60,031 nt of DNA from DAOPJM01 sp035399665 (lineage in GTDB: Bacteria; Bacillota; Clostridia; Christensenellales; CAG-138): positions 1 through 60,031 of the forward strand of contig DAOPJM010000009.1 of assembly GCA_035399665.1 (NCBI GenBank). The letters run 5' to 3'. Positions 49,442 through 57,861 of this stretch are shown here, in pieces (positions within the stretch are counted from its first letter, which is position 1; every line of letters begins with the position of its first letter). The notes under the pieces are model-generated. The model worked only from the letters and a program-made list of their open reading frames with translations. It searched no databases and was not told the DNA's origin. The position numbers and the translations under genes are program-made.

Positions 49442-50152
49442 TTAGTCAATGACATTGGTCTCGACCTTGTAGAAAGGTTCCGACTGTTGCCCGTCATTGA
49501 TCTGCCGCTCAGACTTAGAGCTTTCATCATCAGCTAAAGCGTCAATGATATCGGCTGTATCGAAAACAGCATCCTGTTGTTGCTCCTGCGCAAGCTCATC
49601 TACCGTTACAAGCGGTTCTTCAACCGCTTCCTGGGTAAACTCAACGCCTTCACGAGCATCGCCCGTCAAAAGGTCGGGGAGCTGTTCTGTTATCTTTCGG
49701 TAGAACTCGGCGTACTGCCTTGCGTTTCGTTCAGCCTGAAGTACGCTTTCCTTGACGGTCTCGTTGTACTGCTTAACTATGGAGGCATAATCTCGTATCA
49801 TTACATCCGCGCTTTGGATACGCCTTCTGCTTTCGTCCTCGGCGGCGCTGATTATCTCACCCGCTTTGGTTTGAGCTTCGTTGATCCTGCAATCGGCCGC
49901 TGCTTCGCGCTGCTGTGCCTCGCTTAATCCTGCTTGGCGAACCTCACCCGCATACTGCTCCGCATCGCTCTTGATACGTTCCGCCGCGACAGCGGCTTCA
50001 GTCATAGCTCTGGAAATCATCAGCTCTTTGGTCTTGTACGCTTCAAGCTCCTGCTTTAGAGCCTCGCTTTGCTTAGTCAGCTCATCAAGCCTTGATGAAA
50101 GCTGTGAGTTTTGCTCGGTGAGCTCCGCGATTTTCTTTTTCTTGCCAAACAT
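49442..50152 (-). CDS. Coiled-coil protein of unknown function
   Basis: 236 aa. Nearly continuous charged helix from residue 5 to about 160, including an Ala/Glu/Arg-rich stretch like the b subunit of ATP synthase or DivIVA-type proteins, then an acidic disordered tail (about 165-236). It starts MFGKKKK and has no membrane helix. It follows ruvB by 1 nt with GAGG inside the ruvB end, so it belongs to the ruv operon. A role in division or DNA work is only inferred. Confidence 0.72.
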   Translation of the reverse strand: MFGKKKKIAELTEQNSQLSSRLDELTKQSEALKQELEAYKTKELMISRAMTEAAVAAERIKSDAEQYAGEVRQAGLSEAQQREAAADCRINEAQTKAGEIISAAEDESRRRIQSADVMIRDYASIVKQYNETVKESVLQAERNARQYAEFYRKITEQLPDLLTGDAREGVEFTQEAVEEPLVTVDELAQEQQQDAVFDTADIIDALADDESSKSERQINDGQQSEPFYKVETNVID

Positions 50153-50153
50153 A

Positions 50154-51182
50154 CTATACCTCTAACTTGAGTTGCTGCACAGCGCCTGTGGGTAATGGAA
50201 TATCCAAATGCGCATATGCTGGCGGCAAAACAATCCTGCCCCTTGAAGTCCTTGCGATAAAGCCGAGCTTCAAAAGGTACGGCTCATATACATCCTCAAC
50301 CGTTCCGGAATCCTCGCCCGTATACGCCGCAAGGGTGTCAAGCCCCACCGGACCGCCTTTGAATATATCTATCATTGCTCGAAGCATTCGTCTGTCAACT
50401 CCGTCAAGACCCAACTCGTCTATGTCAAGCATATTTAAGGCGGTACAAGCGGTTTCGACGTCTATACGACCATGCGAACGAACCTGCGAGTAGTCACGAA
50501 CTCTGCGCAAGAGGCGGTTTGCTATTCGGGGCGTTCCGCGTGAACGAGACGCTATCTCGATAGCTCCGTCGTCGTCCACATCGATATGCAGTATCCCCGC
50601 GGATCTCAATATAATCTCCCTCAACGCTTCCGGCGTATACAGCTCAAGCTGTTCTTTGATACCAAACCTGTCCCTTAAAGGCGAAGAAAGCATACCCATG
50701 CGGGTAGTCGCGCCTATGAGCGTAAAGTGGGGAAGCTCCAATCGTATGCTTCTGGCGCCGGGACCCTTTCCAATAATAATGTCAAGGGCGAAGTCCTCCA
50801 TAGCGGGGTAGAGGATCTCCTCAACGTTGGAGTTGAGCCTATGAATTTCGTCGATGAACAGCACATCTCCGGGTGCGAGGTTTGTGAGCAGCGCGGCAAG
50901 ATCTCCGGCATGGGATATTGCGGGCCCGCTCGTTATTCTGAGAGAAACGCCCATCTCGTTGGCGATTATGCCCGCAAGCGTCGTTTTGCCCAGCCCCGGA
51001 GGTCCATAGAGCAGAGCGTGATCCAAAGGCTCTCCACGCTGCTTTGCGGCGTCGATGTATATGCGCATATGCTCCTTGACCTTATCCTGACCTATGTACT
51101 CCCTAAGGTAGTGGGGGCGAATGCTGTATTCGTTTTTAGCGTCCTCCTCGCGCATACTCGAGGTGATAAGTCTGTCTTCCAT
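50154..51182 (-). CDS. ruvB: Holliday junction branch-migration helicase RuvB
   Basis: 342-aa AAA+ motor: Walker A GPPGLGKTTLAG, Walker B LFIDEIHRLN, sensor 1 GATTRMGMLSSPLRDRFG and a C-terminal winged helix (RTSRGRIVLPPAYAHL). It drives branch migration with RuvA, encoded just upstream. Confidence 0.97.
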   Translation of the reverse strand: MEDRLITSSMREEDAKNEYSIRPHYLREYIGQDKVKEHMRIYIDAAKQRGEPLDHALLYGPPGLGKTTLAGIIANEMGVSLRITSGPAISHAGDLAALLTNLAPGDVLFIDEIHRLNSNVEEILYPAMEDFALDIIIGKGPGARSIRLELPHFTLIGATTRMGMLSSPLRDRFGIKEQLELYTPEALREIILRSAGILHIDVDDDGAIEIASRSRGTPRIANRLLRRVRDYSQVRSHGRIDVETACTALNMLDIDELGLDGVDRRMLRAMIDIFKGGPVGLDTLAAYTGEDSGTVEDVYEPYLLKLGFIARTSRGRIVLPPAYAHLDIPLPTGAVQQLKLEV

Positions 51183-51188
51183 ATATAC

Positions 51189-51770
51189 CTACTTTGCAAG
51201 CTTTCTGAGCGCTTTGGTAAGCAGCTCTTCAACCGTCTTGGCGTCGCTTATTGAAGCTACGACACGCGATGCGGCCAGTCCGTCATAGCCGAGTGACGTC
51301 AACGCGGCAACGGCCTCCGAACGGATATCCTCCACGGGCGCATCTCCCGCAGCGCCAAGCGGGGCGGTCTCACCCTTGGTAATCTCTTGAAGCTCCAAGA
51401 TGACACGCTGCGCAGTCTTTCTTCCCATACCCTGCACTCTATCGAAGGCAGATGGCGTATTTGTGAGTACGGCTGCGCGGACGTCAGCGGGAGTAAGGAC
51501 GGACAACACGGAAAGGGAAAGCTTAGGGCCTACGCGAGACACTGAGAGCAATTTCTTGAACATGTCGCGCTCCTCCGTATCGGCAAAGCCATACAGAGCC
51601 ATCACATTTTCAGCAAGGTGTAGATAAGTATAGAGCTTTGCGGCAGTCCCCAAAAGCAGCTTTTTCTGAGTAATGGAGCTTGCCCATATCTCATAGCCTA
51701 TGCCATTGGCCTCGATAACCACCTTGTCGGCGTAAGTCTCTGTGACTAAGCCCTGTATGTAAGCGTACAT
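51189..51770 (-). CDS. ruvA: Holliday junction DNA-binding protein RuvA
   Basis: 193-aa tetramer-forming subunit: N-terminal OB fold (MYAYIQGLVTE), two helix-hairpin-helix motifs (VSRVGPKLSLSVLS and VQGMGRKTAQRVILEL) and a C-terminal RuvB-binding domain (VAALTSLGYDGLAASRVV). It lies 9 nt after ruvC and 6 nt before ruvB. Confidence 0.97.
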   Translation of the reverse strand: MYAYIQGLVTETYADKVVIEANGIGYEIWASSITQKKLLLGTAAKLYTYLHLAENVMALYGFADTEERDMFKKLLSVSRVGPKLSLSVLSVLTPADVRAAVLTNTPSAFDRVQGMGRKTAQRVILELQEITKGETAPLGAAGDAPVEDIRSEAVAALTSLGYDGLAASRVVASISDAKTVEELLTKALRKLAK

Positions 51771-51779
51771 CTTTCCCCC

Positions 51780-52277
51780 TTATTTCATGCGGAATTCTTC
51801 CGCCGCTGCCTTCATCATGCATGCATGACATATCGCCGCCGCCAACGCATCCGCCGCGTCATCAGGCTTCGGTGTTTCCTTCAAAGAAAGCAGAAGCTTG
51901 ACCATCTGCTGCACCTGTTGCTTATCGGCTCTCCCATCGCCCGTGACCTGCATTTTTATCTGCATGGGCGTGTACTCGTACATAGGGAGCGCATTTTTCT
52001 GCGCCGCTAAAATGGCGACGCCTCGACCTGCTCCGACAGAAATCGCTGTCGTCACGTTGCGGCAGAAGAACAATTCCTCGAACACGGCAGCTTCCGGTTT
52101 GTACAGCATAATGAGCTGCCTCGTACCGTCGTACAAGCGCTCCAAACGCTCGGCAAACGGCTCATCCTTGGAAGTTTCTATGACGCCATAGTCAACAACA
52201 CGCAAAGAGCTTGCCTGTTTTTCCACAACGCCATAGCCCATTATGGCATAGCCGGGGTCAATTCCGAGTATACGCAC
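51780..52277 (-). CDS. ruvC: Holliday junction resolvase RuvC
   Basis: 165-aa RNase H-fold endonuclease. The four acidic active-site residues are in GIDPGYAIMG, FEELFF, and the C-terminal DDAADALAAAICHA. GDGRADKQQV is conserved. The start codon is GTG with AAAGGAG about 11 nt upstream. Its promoter overlaps the end of the CmpB-like gene. Confidence 0.96.
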   Translation of the reverse strand: MRILGIDPGYAIMGYGVVEKQASSLRVVDYGVIETSKDEPFAERLERLYDGTRQLIMLYKPEAAVFEELFFCRNVTTAISVGAGRGVAILAAQKNALPMYEYTPMQIKMQVTGDGRADKQQVQQMVKLLLSLKETPKPDDAADALAAAICHACMMKAAAEEFRMK

Positions 52278-52321
52278 GAACGATGAAACTCCTTTAGTAA
52301 AGCCAATGTCTTATTAAATGC

Positions 52322-52350
52322 AGTTTACCACACAATTGTCAGATTGTAAA
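52322..52350 (-). promoter_or_regulatory. Promoter of ruvCAB
   Basis: On the minus strand: -35 TTTACA (52345-52350), 17-bp spacer, -10 TAAACT (52322-52327), lying inside the last codons of the upstream gene. Confidence 0.6.
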
Positions 52351-52702
52351 CAAAATCAATGAAGATAAATGCCGGCACGCACAAAAACACCCAGAGGGTT
52401 GAGTACTTCAGACAGATTTGACCATACAAATTGTACTTAGCATCGGAGTAGTCCCAGACATTCAGACCCATCCTAAGGTTTACTATGGCGCCCGTTACGA
52501 ACTCGACTGCGCTTATGACACACGCACCCATCAGGCACATTGCAAGCCTATGTACAAGGCCAAAGCGAAGATAAAGACCGTAGAGCAAAACGGTACAAAC
52601 CCCGCCCGCAATCGCCATGCTGATATGGCTGCGGCCTCTCCAAAATAATTCACAGAACACATAGAGTATTCCGCCCACTACAAAAATCACTAACAGCTTC
52701 AT
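52325..52702 (-). CDS. CmpB-like (putative ABC transporter type IV) membrane protein
   Basis: 125 aa with about four membrane helices. The NVWDYSDAKYNLYGQICLKYS block is the family mark of the small membrane proteins once annotated as ABC_trans_CmpB. Role unknown. The ATG at 52702 (MKLLVIF) looks natural but has no clear Shine-Dalgarno; a TTG 24 nt upstream is an alternative. Follows the OB-fold gene by 36 nt. Confidence 0.75.
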   Translation of the reverse strand: MKLLVIFVVGGILYVFCELFWRGRSHISMAIAGGVCTVLLYGLYLRFGLVHRLAMCLMGACVISAVEFVTGAIVNLRMGLNVWDYSDAKYNLYGQICLKYSTLWVFLCVPAFIFIDFVYNLTIVW

Positions 52703-52738
52703 AGTGCGAGTTTGTGCAGACAACAAAAAATCAATACT

Positions 52739-53344
52739 TCAAACAAGCTCTTTGACGCAGCAGCATGAAAGTTCGTAAGCTGTAAGGCTTTCGACTATGC
52801 CGTCCTCAAGCACCTTTTCATAATTGCGGCTTTGGAACCTTCCCGTTACGGATACATAGCTGTACTTGTCAAGAGTGGAAGCAAAACGCGCCGCCGTGTT
52901 CCATGCTATCACGGGTATGAACCAATGTGTATATGGCGTCGGAGACACTTCCACCAATAAATCGCATATCTGTCGTCCGAGCGGAGTGTAGCGGTATATC
53001 GGATCCTTTATGATTTTTCCGGTTATCAGGACCTCGTTCTGACCAATGATGTCCGATTGTGATACATCATCCGCCGCGCAAAAGAGTATGAGCTTGCGAT
53101 GTTCACCAATAACACGGGTTTGGGATCTCAACTGTCCCTTAAACATTATCCCGTTTTTGTATTCCCCGCAAGCCCTGTCAAAGATAGCTTCGCTTATCCT
53201 GACGGGAAGATAGTCGCAGGTTCTGCTCTTTCTCGGGACGCGCAAAATAAGCGATCTGAACACCTTGCCGTCACCGCATATCTTCTTTTCCTGTATTGAT
53301 TCAATTTCTCCCGTAAGCGTAATCCTATCGCAATATTGTACCAT
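52739..53344 (-). CDS. Tandem OB-fold, SSB-like protein
   Basis: 201 aa. The second half (NEVLITGKIIKDPIYRYTPLGR ... HWFIPVIAWNTAARF ... YVSVTGRFQSRNY) has the order of motifs of a single-stranded DNA-binding protein. The first half (ITLTGEIES ... GDGKVFRSLILRVPRKS) looks like a second OB domain. It lacks the acidic C-terminal tail that SSB uses to recruit partners. Located just upstream of CmpB-like and ruvCAB, which fits a DNA-repair or replication role. GGAGGGG precedes the ATG. Confidence 0.75.
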   Translation of the reverse strand: MVQYCDRITLTGEIESIQEKKICGDGKVFRSLILRVPRKSRTCDYLPVRISEAIFDRACGEYKNGIMFKGQLRSQTRVIGEHRKLILFCAADDVSQSDIIGQNEVLITGKIIKDPIYRYTPLGRQICDLLVEVSPTPYTHWFIPVIAWNTAARFASTLDKYSYVSVTGRFQSRNYEKVLEDGIVESLTAYELSCCCVKELV

Positions 53345-53444
53345 ATCACCCCTCCGCTAAATGCTATGCTTGTGTCGGGCTTAGTATTCAGCATTGAAGC
53401 GTTTCGTCACATATGCGAAAACAAATTAAACTTTCAATAGATTC

Positions 53445-53473
53445 TTGCCATACTTATTCGTATGTGGTATACT
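53445..53473 (+). promoter_or_regulatory. Promoter of the LTD-CotH gene, 6 nt from the ATG
   Basis: -35 TTGCCA (53445-53450), 17-bp spacer, -10 TATACT (53468-53473). The ATG at 53480 follows after 6 nt and has no Shine-Dalgarno. Confidence 0.8.
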
Positions 53474-53479
53474 AATCAC

Positions 53480-56400
53480 ATGAAAAAGTCTACCATGGTT
53501 TCTCGTCAAGCAAAGACGGTAATTTGTTTTGTTCTTGCGGCTTCAATGCTGCTTTGTTGTGCTTGCGAATTGACCGGAAGCAAAGATACGGACAACACCG
53601 TTAATGCAACCGACAACCTTATCATCAATGAAGTTGTCACAAGCAACGGCGATTCCTTGGACGATCCGACCTATGGTTCTCCCGACTGGATTGAGCTTTA
53701 CAATCCTACGTCATTGGACATTAATCTTTTCGGTTATATCTTGACCGATGACATATTAAAATCCGATAAGGCTTCCTTGCTGCCCGACGCCATTATACCC
53801 GCAGGCGGTTACCTTGTGGTTTTCGCAAACAAATCGACCGAGCCTTATGATGGCGAACGCGTGTGCCTCAACTTCGCGTTGAAACAGACCGGCGGCGAAT
53901 CCCTTGTGCTGATGGATGACAACTACAATATCATACAAGAGCTTGAACTTCCTGAACTCGACAGAGACGTGTCATATGCTCGAAAGAGTGACGGGACCTA
54001 CGGCTATTGCGCGGTAACTACTCCCGGAGAAGCAAACAACAGTGACTTTTACAGCAGCAGCAAGGAAGCGGCGGCGGTTCTAACCGAGATCTCCGTGATA
54101 CCAATGGCAAGTCTCATTTTCACAGAAGTAGTCTCGGACAACGTTAACTCCCTCATATGCACGGGCTGCACGGAATGTTCTGATTGGGTAGAGCTATATA
54201 ATCCCTCGATAGAGGAGGAGTTCATTTCCGGTTACAGTCTCTCTGATGACCCTTTGGATAACCTCGACCATAATCTTGACGACTTCACTATTCCTTCGGG
54301 CGGCTATGTTGTCATACATTGCTGCCGTGGTGAATGCGATGATTCTGACGGGCATTTGTGCGTAGATCTTGGAGTAAAACGAACGGGTGAGACGCTGTAT
54401 CTGTTTGACTCCTACGGCGAACTTGTCTGCTCCATCGAGGTTCCGGAGCTTATTGAAGATGTATCATGGGCGATGAAGGATGACGGAAGCTTTGCATACT
54501 GCAAGTCTCCTACGCCCGGAGCTACCAACACCACGGAGTTTGTGGACAGCTACCTTCCGAAGCGGGTAACCTTCCTGTCTCCCGTTTACATCAATGAGGT
54601 TCTTCCCAAAAACAAGTACAGCATGATGGACGAAAGCGGAGATAGGAGTGACTGGGTTGAACTTTATAATTCAAGCTCTGAGCCTGTAACGCTGAAAGGC
54701 TTTTTCTTGAGCGATGACGCGGAGGAGCTTGAAAAGTGGGCCATACCCGAAGTCACCATCCCTGCGGGCGGATATCTTTTGATTTTCCTCGATGGCAAAG
54801 AAAGCACAAGCACGGAGCTTCATGCCTCCTTTGCACTTTCACAGGGAGAACAGATGGTGCTGTATGACTCCAACAATCAGATTTATGAGGCCATCGATAT
54901 CATCGCATTGCCTGCCAACGTATCAATAGGGCGGAGTACGGACGGTCAGCTTGTATATTACCGACAACCTTCACCGCTTGCAGAAAACAATCATCCCGAG
55001 ACAGAAGCCGACAAGCTCGGCTTCTTTGATACAACGGACGTATATATAAGCGAAGTCAGCGCAATCCACGCAAAGGGTACGAAAGCCAACGATTGGATAG
55101 AGCTTTACAATGGATCCGACTCGGCAGTCTCGCTTGACGGTTGGTTCCTTTCCGACGACCCCGACAACTTCACATTGTGGCGCATTGATGGTGTGAGCAT
55201 TGAAAGCGGAGCCTATGCCGTTATTGAGGCAACTTCCCATGTTACCCGACAAGGTGAGGGAATTGCCACCTTCGGTATATCCTCGGCGGGGGAGGTGATC
55301 TTTCTTGTCAACCCGAACGGCATTGTCGTAGATGTTTTTGACACGGGAGTTCAATCCGTGGGCATGAGTTCAGGACGCGTGGTAGGAGATTCGAGTATAA
55401 GCCGAGTGTTCTTTACTACTGTCACCAAAGGCTCTGCCAACAGCTCAAGCACTTATTCAGGGTACTCATCACAGCCTGTTTTTTCAGAGACGGAGCTGTA
55501 TCAAAGTTCGACATTCTCACTTACTATAAGCTCTTTGAATGCCGATGAGATATACTATACAACAGACGGAAGCAAGCCCAAAACCTCGTCAAAGCTGTAT
55601 TCCGGTCCGATAACCATAAGCGGTAATACCGTGATTCGAGCAATCGCCGTCTGTGACGGTTTGTTGACGAGTGAAATCACTACCTGTCACTACCTGTTTG
55701 TCGATAAGCATACCTTGCCGGTGGTGTGTATAGCGATGGATCCTGAGGATTTTACCACTATATACTCTGTTAAGAATTACAAGGATGTTGTTGAGCGTCA
55801 AACCTTTATATCCTACTATGAAGCGGATGGATTATTGGGCATAAGCTTCGCGGCGGGACTGAGAGCCAAGGGACGAGGGACGCTTGCTTACAACCAAAAA
55901 TCCATGACCATCAGAATTAGAGGCTGCTATGGCAGGAGTACGGTAAGCTATGCCTTTTTTGATGAATGTGAGTTCAATGAGTTTGGTTCCCTTGTGCTTC
56001 GTAATGGCGGGCAGGACTACGATGAGGCCAGAATACGCGACGCCCTTGCCTCAAGGGTAATGCAGGTGCTGAACGTTGACGCGGCTGCGACAAAGCCCGT
56101 TGTTGTGTATGTCAATGGGGTTTACTATGGTCTGTTTGACTTTGGTGAAGATTTAAACGTAGATTACCTTGCGACGCATTACGGCGCTGATCCCGACGCC
56201 TGCGACTTAATTCGCACCAACACCACGGCAACGCAAGGCGACAACAAGGAGATTAAGCGGATTATAGCGTATGTCGAGCGAAACAGTCTGGCGAACAGCG
56301 ACAACTACGCTGAGTTCTGTCAATGGGTTGACGTTGACTATATGATCGACTACGTTATAGCGCAATCGTTTATGGGCAACTACGATATGTTCAATCAAAA

Positions 56401-56869
56401 GTATTGGCGCAGCCGTGATTACTCGCTAAAATGGCGCCCAATTCTTTACGACCTCGATTTTGCTTTTCGTTCGGGAAGCTGCAGCGCGGTGTTGACCCAA
56501 TATTTCAACAAAAACGGATACTACACACCCAATGGAACTCATGTACAGTTCCCGCTGTACATAGCTCTGCTGGAGAACTCCGAATGGCGTCAAAAGTTCA
56601 TTGAACGCTATGTAGAGGTCTGCTGTTCGCTGCTGACCGCCGACAAGATGACTGCCGTTCTTGATGAAATGGTTTCGGTCATAGATCCTGAGATGCAGCG
56701 TCACATCGCAAGGTGGGGCTATCCAAAGAGCTATTCATACTGGCAGAACCAGATAGCAAGCCTTAGAACCAATGTAGCAGGCCGTCCCGAGAAAGCTTTG
56801 AAGGCTGTCAAGTCTTACTTCGGCCTCAGCGACTCGCAAATGAATGCGCTTATAGCGAAACACAGCTGA
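53480..56869 (+). CDS. Lipoprotein with four lamin-tail domains, FN3-like domain and CotH kinase-like domain
   Basis: 1129 aa. N-terminal signal (FVLAASMLLCCAC, a lipobox-like end, though three Cys make the modified one uncertain). Four lamin-tail domains begin near residues 45, 211, 368 and 519, each with the DW[IV]ELYN core and SDD turn. A chitobiase-C-like domain (about 665-745, YYTTDGSKPK) and a CotH-type domain (about 745-1060) follow; the latter has RNGGQDY, KYWRSRDY and YDLDFAF near 990. CotH phosphorylates spore-coat proteins in Bacillus and cellulosomal relatives exist; the target here is unknown. The start at 53480 is set by the signal and the promoter. Confidence 0.9.
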   Translation: MKKSTMVSRQAKTVICFVLAASMLLCCACELTGSKDTDNTVNATDNLIINEVVTSNGDSLDDPTYGSPDWIELYNPTSLDINLFGYILTDDILKSDKASLLPDAIIPAGGYLVVFANKSTEPYDGERVCLNFALKQTGGESLVLMDDNYNIIQELELPELDRDVSYARKSDGTYGYCAVTTPGEANNSDFYSSSKEAAAVLTEISVIPMASLIFTEVVSDNVNSLICTGCTECSDWVELYNPSIEEEFISGYSLSDDPLDNLDHNLDDFTIPSGGYVVIHCCRGECDDSDGHLCVDLGVKRTGETLYLFDSYGELVCSIEVPELIEDVSWAMKDDGSFAYCKSPTPGATNTTEFVDSYLPKRVTFLSPVYINEVLPKNKYSMMDESGDRSDWVELYNSSSEPVTLKGFFLSDDAEELEKWAIPEVTIPAGGYLLIFLDGKESTSTELHASFALSQGEQMVLYDSNNQIYEAIDIIALPANVSIGRSTDGQLVYYRQPSPLAENNHPETEADKLGFFDTTDVYISEVSAIHAKGTKANDWIELYNGSDSAVSLDGWFLSDDPDNFTLWRIDGVSIESGAYAVIEATSHVTRQGEGIATFGISSAGEVIFLVNPNGIVVDVFDTGVQSVGMSSGRVVGDSSISRVFFTTVTKGSANSSSTYSGYSSQPVFSETELYQSSTFSLTISSLNADEIYYTTDGSKPKTSSKLYSGPITISGNTVIRAIAVCDGLLTSEITTCHYLFVDKHTLPVVCIAMDPEDFTTIYSVKNYKDVVERQTFISYYEADGLLGISFAAGLRAKGRGTLAYNQKSMTIRIRGCYGRSTVSYAFFDECEFNEFGSLVLRNGGQDYDEARIRDALASRVMQVLNVDAAATKPVVVYVNGVYYGLFDFGEDLNVDYLATHYGADPDACDLIRTNTTATQGDNKEIKRIIAYVERNSLANSDNYAEFCQWVDVDYMIDYVIAQSFMGNYDMFNQKYWRSRDYSLKWRPILYDLDFAFRSGSCSAVLTQYFNKNGYYTPNGTHVQFPLYIALLENSEWRQKFIERYVEVCCSLLTADKMTAVLDEMVSVIDPEMQRHIARWGYPKSYSYWQNQIASLRTNVAGRPEKALKAVKSYFGLSDSQMNALIAKHS

Positions 56870-56870
56870 T

Positions 56871-57827
56871 ATGTCTTTGTTCTATGTCTCAAGATGCCAT
56901 GATCCGTGGCGCAACCTTGCCTTGGAGGAGTATTTGTTTTTGTCGGCTCCCAAAGAGCCTTTACTATATCTTTGGCTGAATGCGCATACAGTTGTAATCG
57001 GGCAGAATCAAAACGCAGTCAAGGAGTGCAGACTTGCCCTTTTGGATGCAGAGGGCGGTAAGCTTGCAAGAAGAACCACAGGCGGGGGAGCGGTATACCA
57101 TGATTTGGGCAATCTCAACTTTACCTTCATCATGCCTACAGGCAACTATGATATCTCAAAACAGCTTGATATTATAGTTCACGCACTCTCATCTTTCGGT
57201 CTCAAAGCCGTACCATCAGGGCGCAACGATCTTACTTGCGGCGGAGGCAAATTCTCAGGAAACGCCTTTAGAAACGGAAGTGAAGTCTGTATGCACCATG
57301 GCACGCTGCTTGTCAACGCCGACGTATCCAATATGACGCGCTATCTTTCGCCGTCAAGGTCAAAGCTTGCCTCAAGAGGCGTTGACAGTGTAAGGTCAAG
57401 GGTGATAAACCTATCTGAGCTTGCCGATATAACTACCGAGACCCTCAAAATAGCCGTAAAGGATGCGTTCAGCGAGAGCTACGGCAGTATGCGGGAATTG
57501 TCATCAGCCGATTTTGACGAAGGAACGCTTGAAAAGCTATATAAAAAGCATTCGTCATACAGATGGAGGGTAGGCGATTGTTCCTTGAGCGACATTCATG
57601 TCGAATCAAGGTTCGCTTGGGGTGACGCCGAGATACTTGCAAGCGTTGAGAGGGGTCTCATAGCGGATATGAAGCTTTATTCGGATGCACTTGACTGCGA
57701 CTGCATAGAGCTTATATCGCAAGCTCTTGTTAAATGTCCTTTGACTTGTGACGATATCCGTCATCGAATCGAAGGCATTGAGCCTTATGGCCGCGAGATT
57801 GCGGAGCTTCTTATCGGAACGATTTAG
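56871..57827 (+). CDS. lplA: Lipoate-protein ligase A
   Basis: 318 aa. Attaches lipoate to carrier proteins: RRTTGGGAVYHDLGNLNFTF (about 67-86), the KFSGNAFRNG lysine motif and a C-terminal accessory domain (about 245-318). Follows the CotH gene by 1 nt without a visible ribosome site, so it is probably translationally coupled. Lipoylated substrates (GcvH, E2) are not encoded in the window. Confidence 0.93.
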   Translation: MSLFYVSRCHDPWRNLALEEYLFLSAPKEPLLYLWLNAHTVVIGQNQNAVKECRLALLDAEGGKLARRTTGGGAVYHDLGNLNFTFIMPTGNYDISKQLDIIVHALSSFGLKAVPSGRNDLTCGGGKFSGNAFRNGSEVCMHHGTLLVNADVSNMTRYLSPSRSKLASRGVDSVRSRVINLSELADITTETLKIAVKDAFSESYGSMRELSSADFDEGTLEKLYKKHSSYRWRVGDCSLSDIHVESRFAWGDAEILASVERGLIADMKLYSDALDCDCIELISQALVKCPLTCDDIRHRIEGIEPYGREIAELLIGTI

Positions 57828-57861
57828 TACATTAGTGAGCGTAACAACAGGGGGGAATAAG

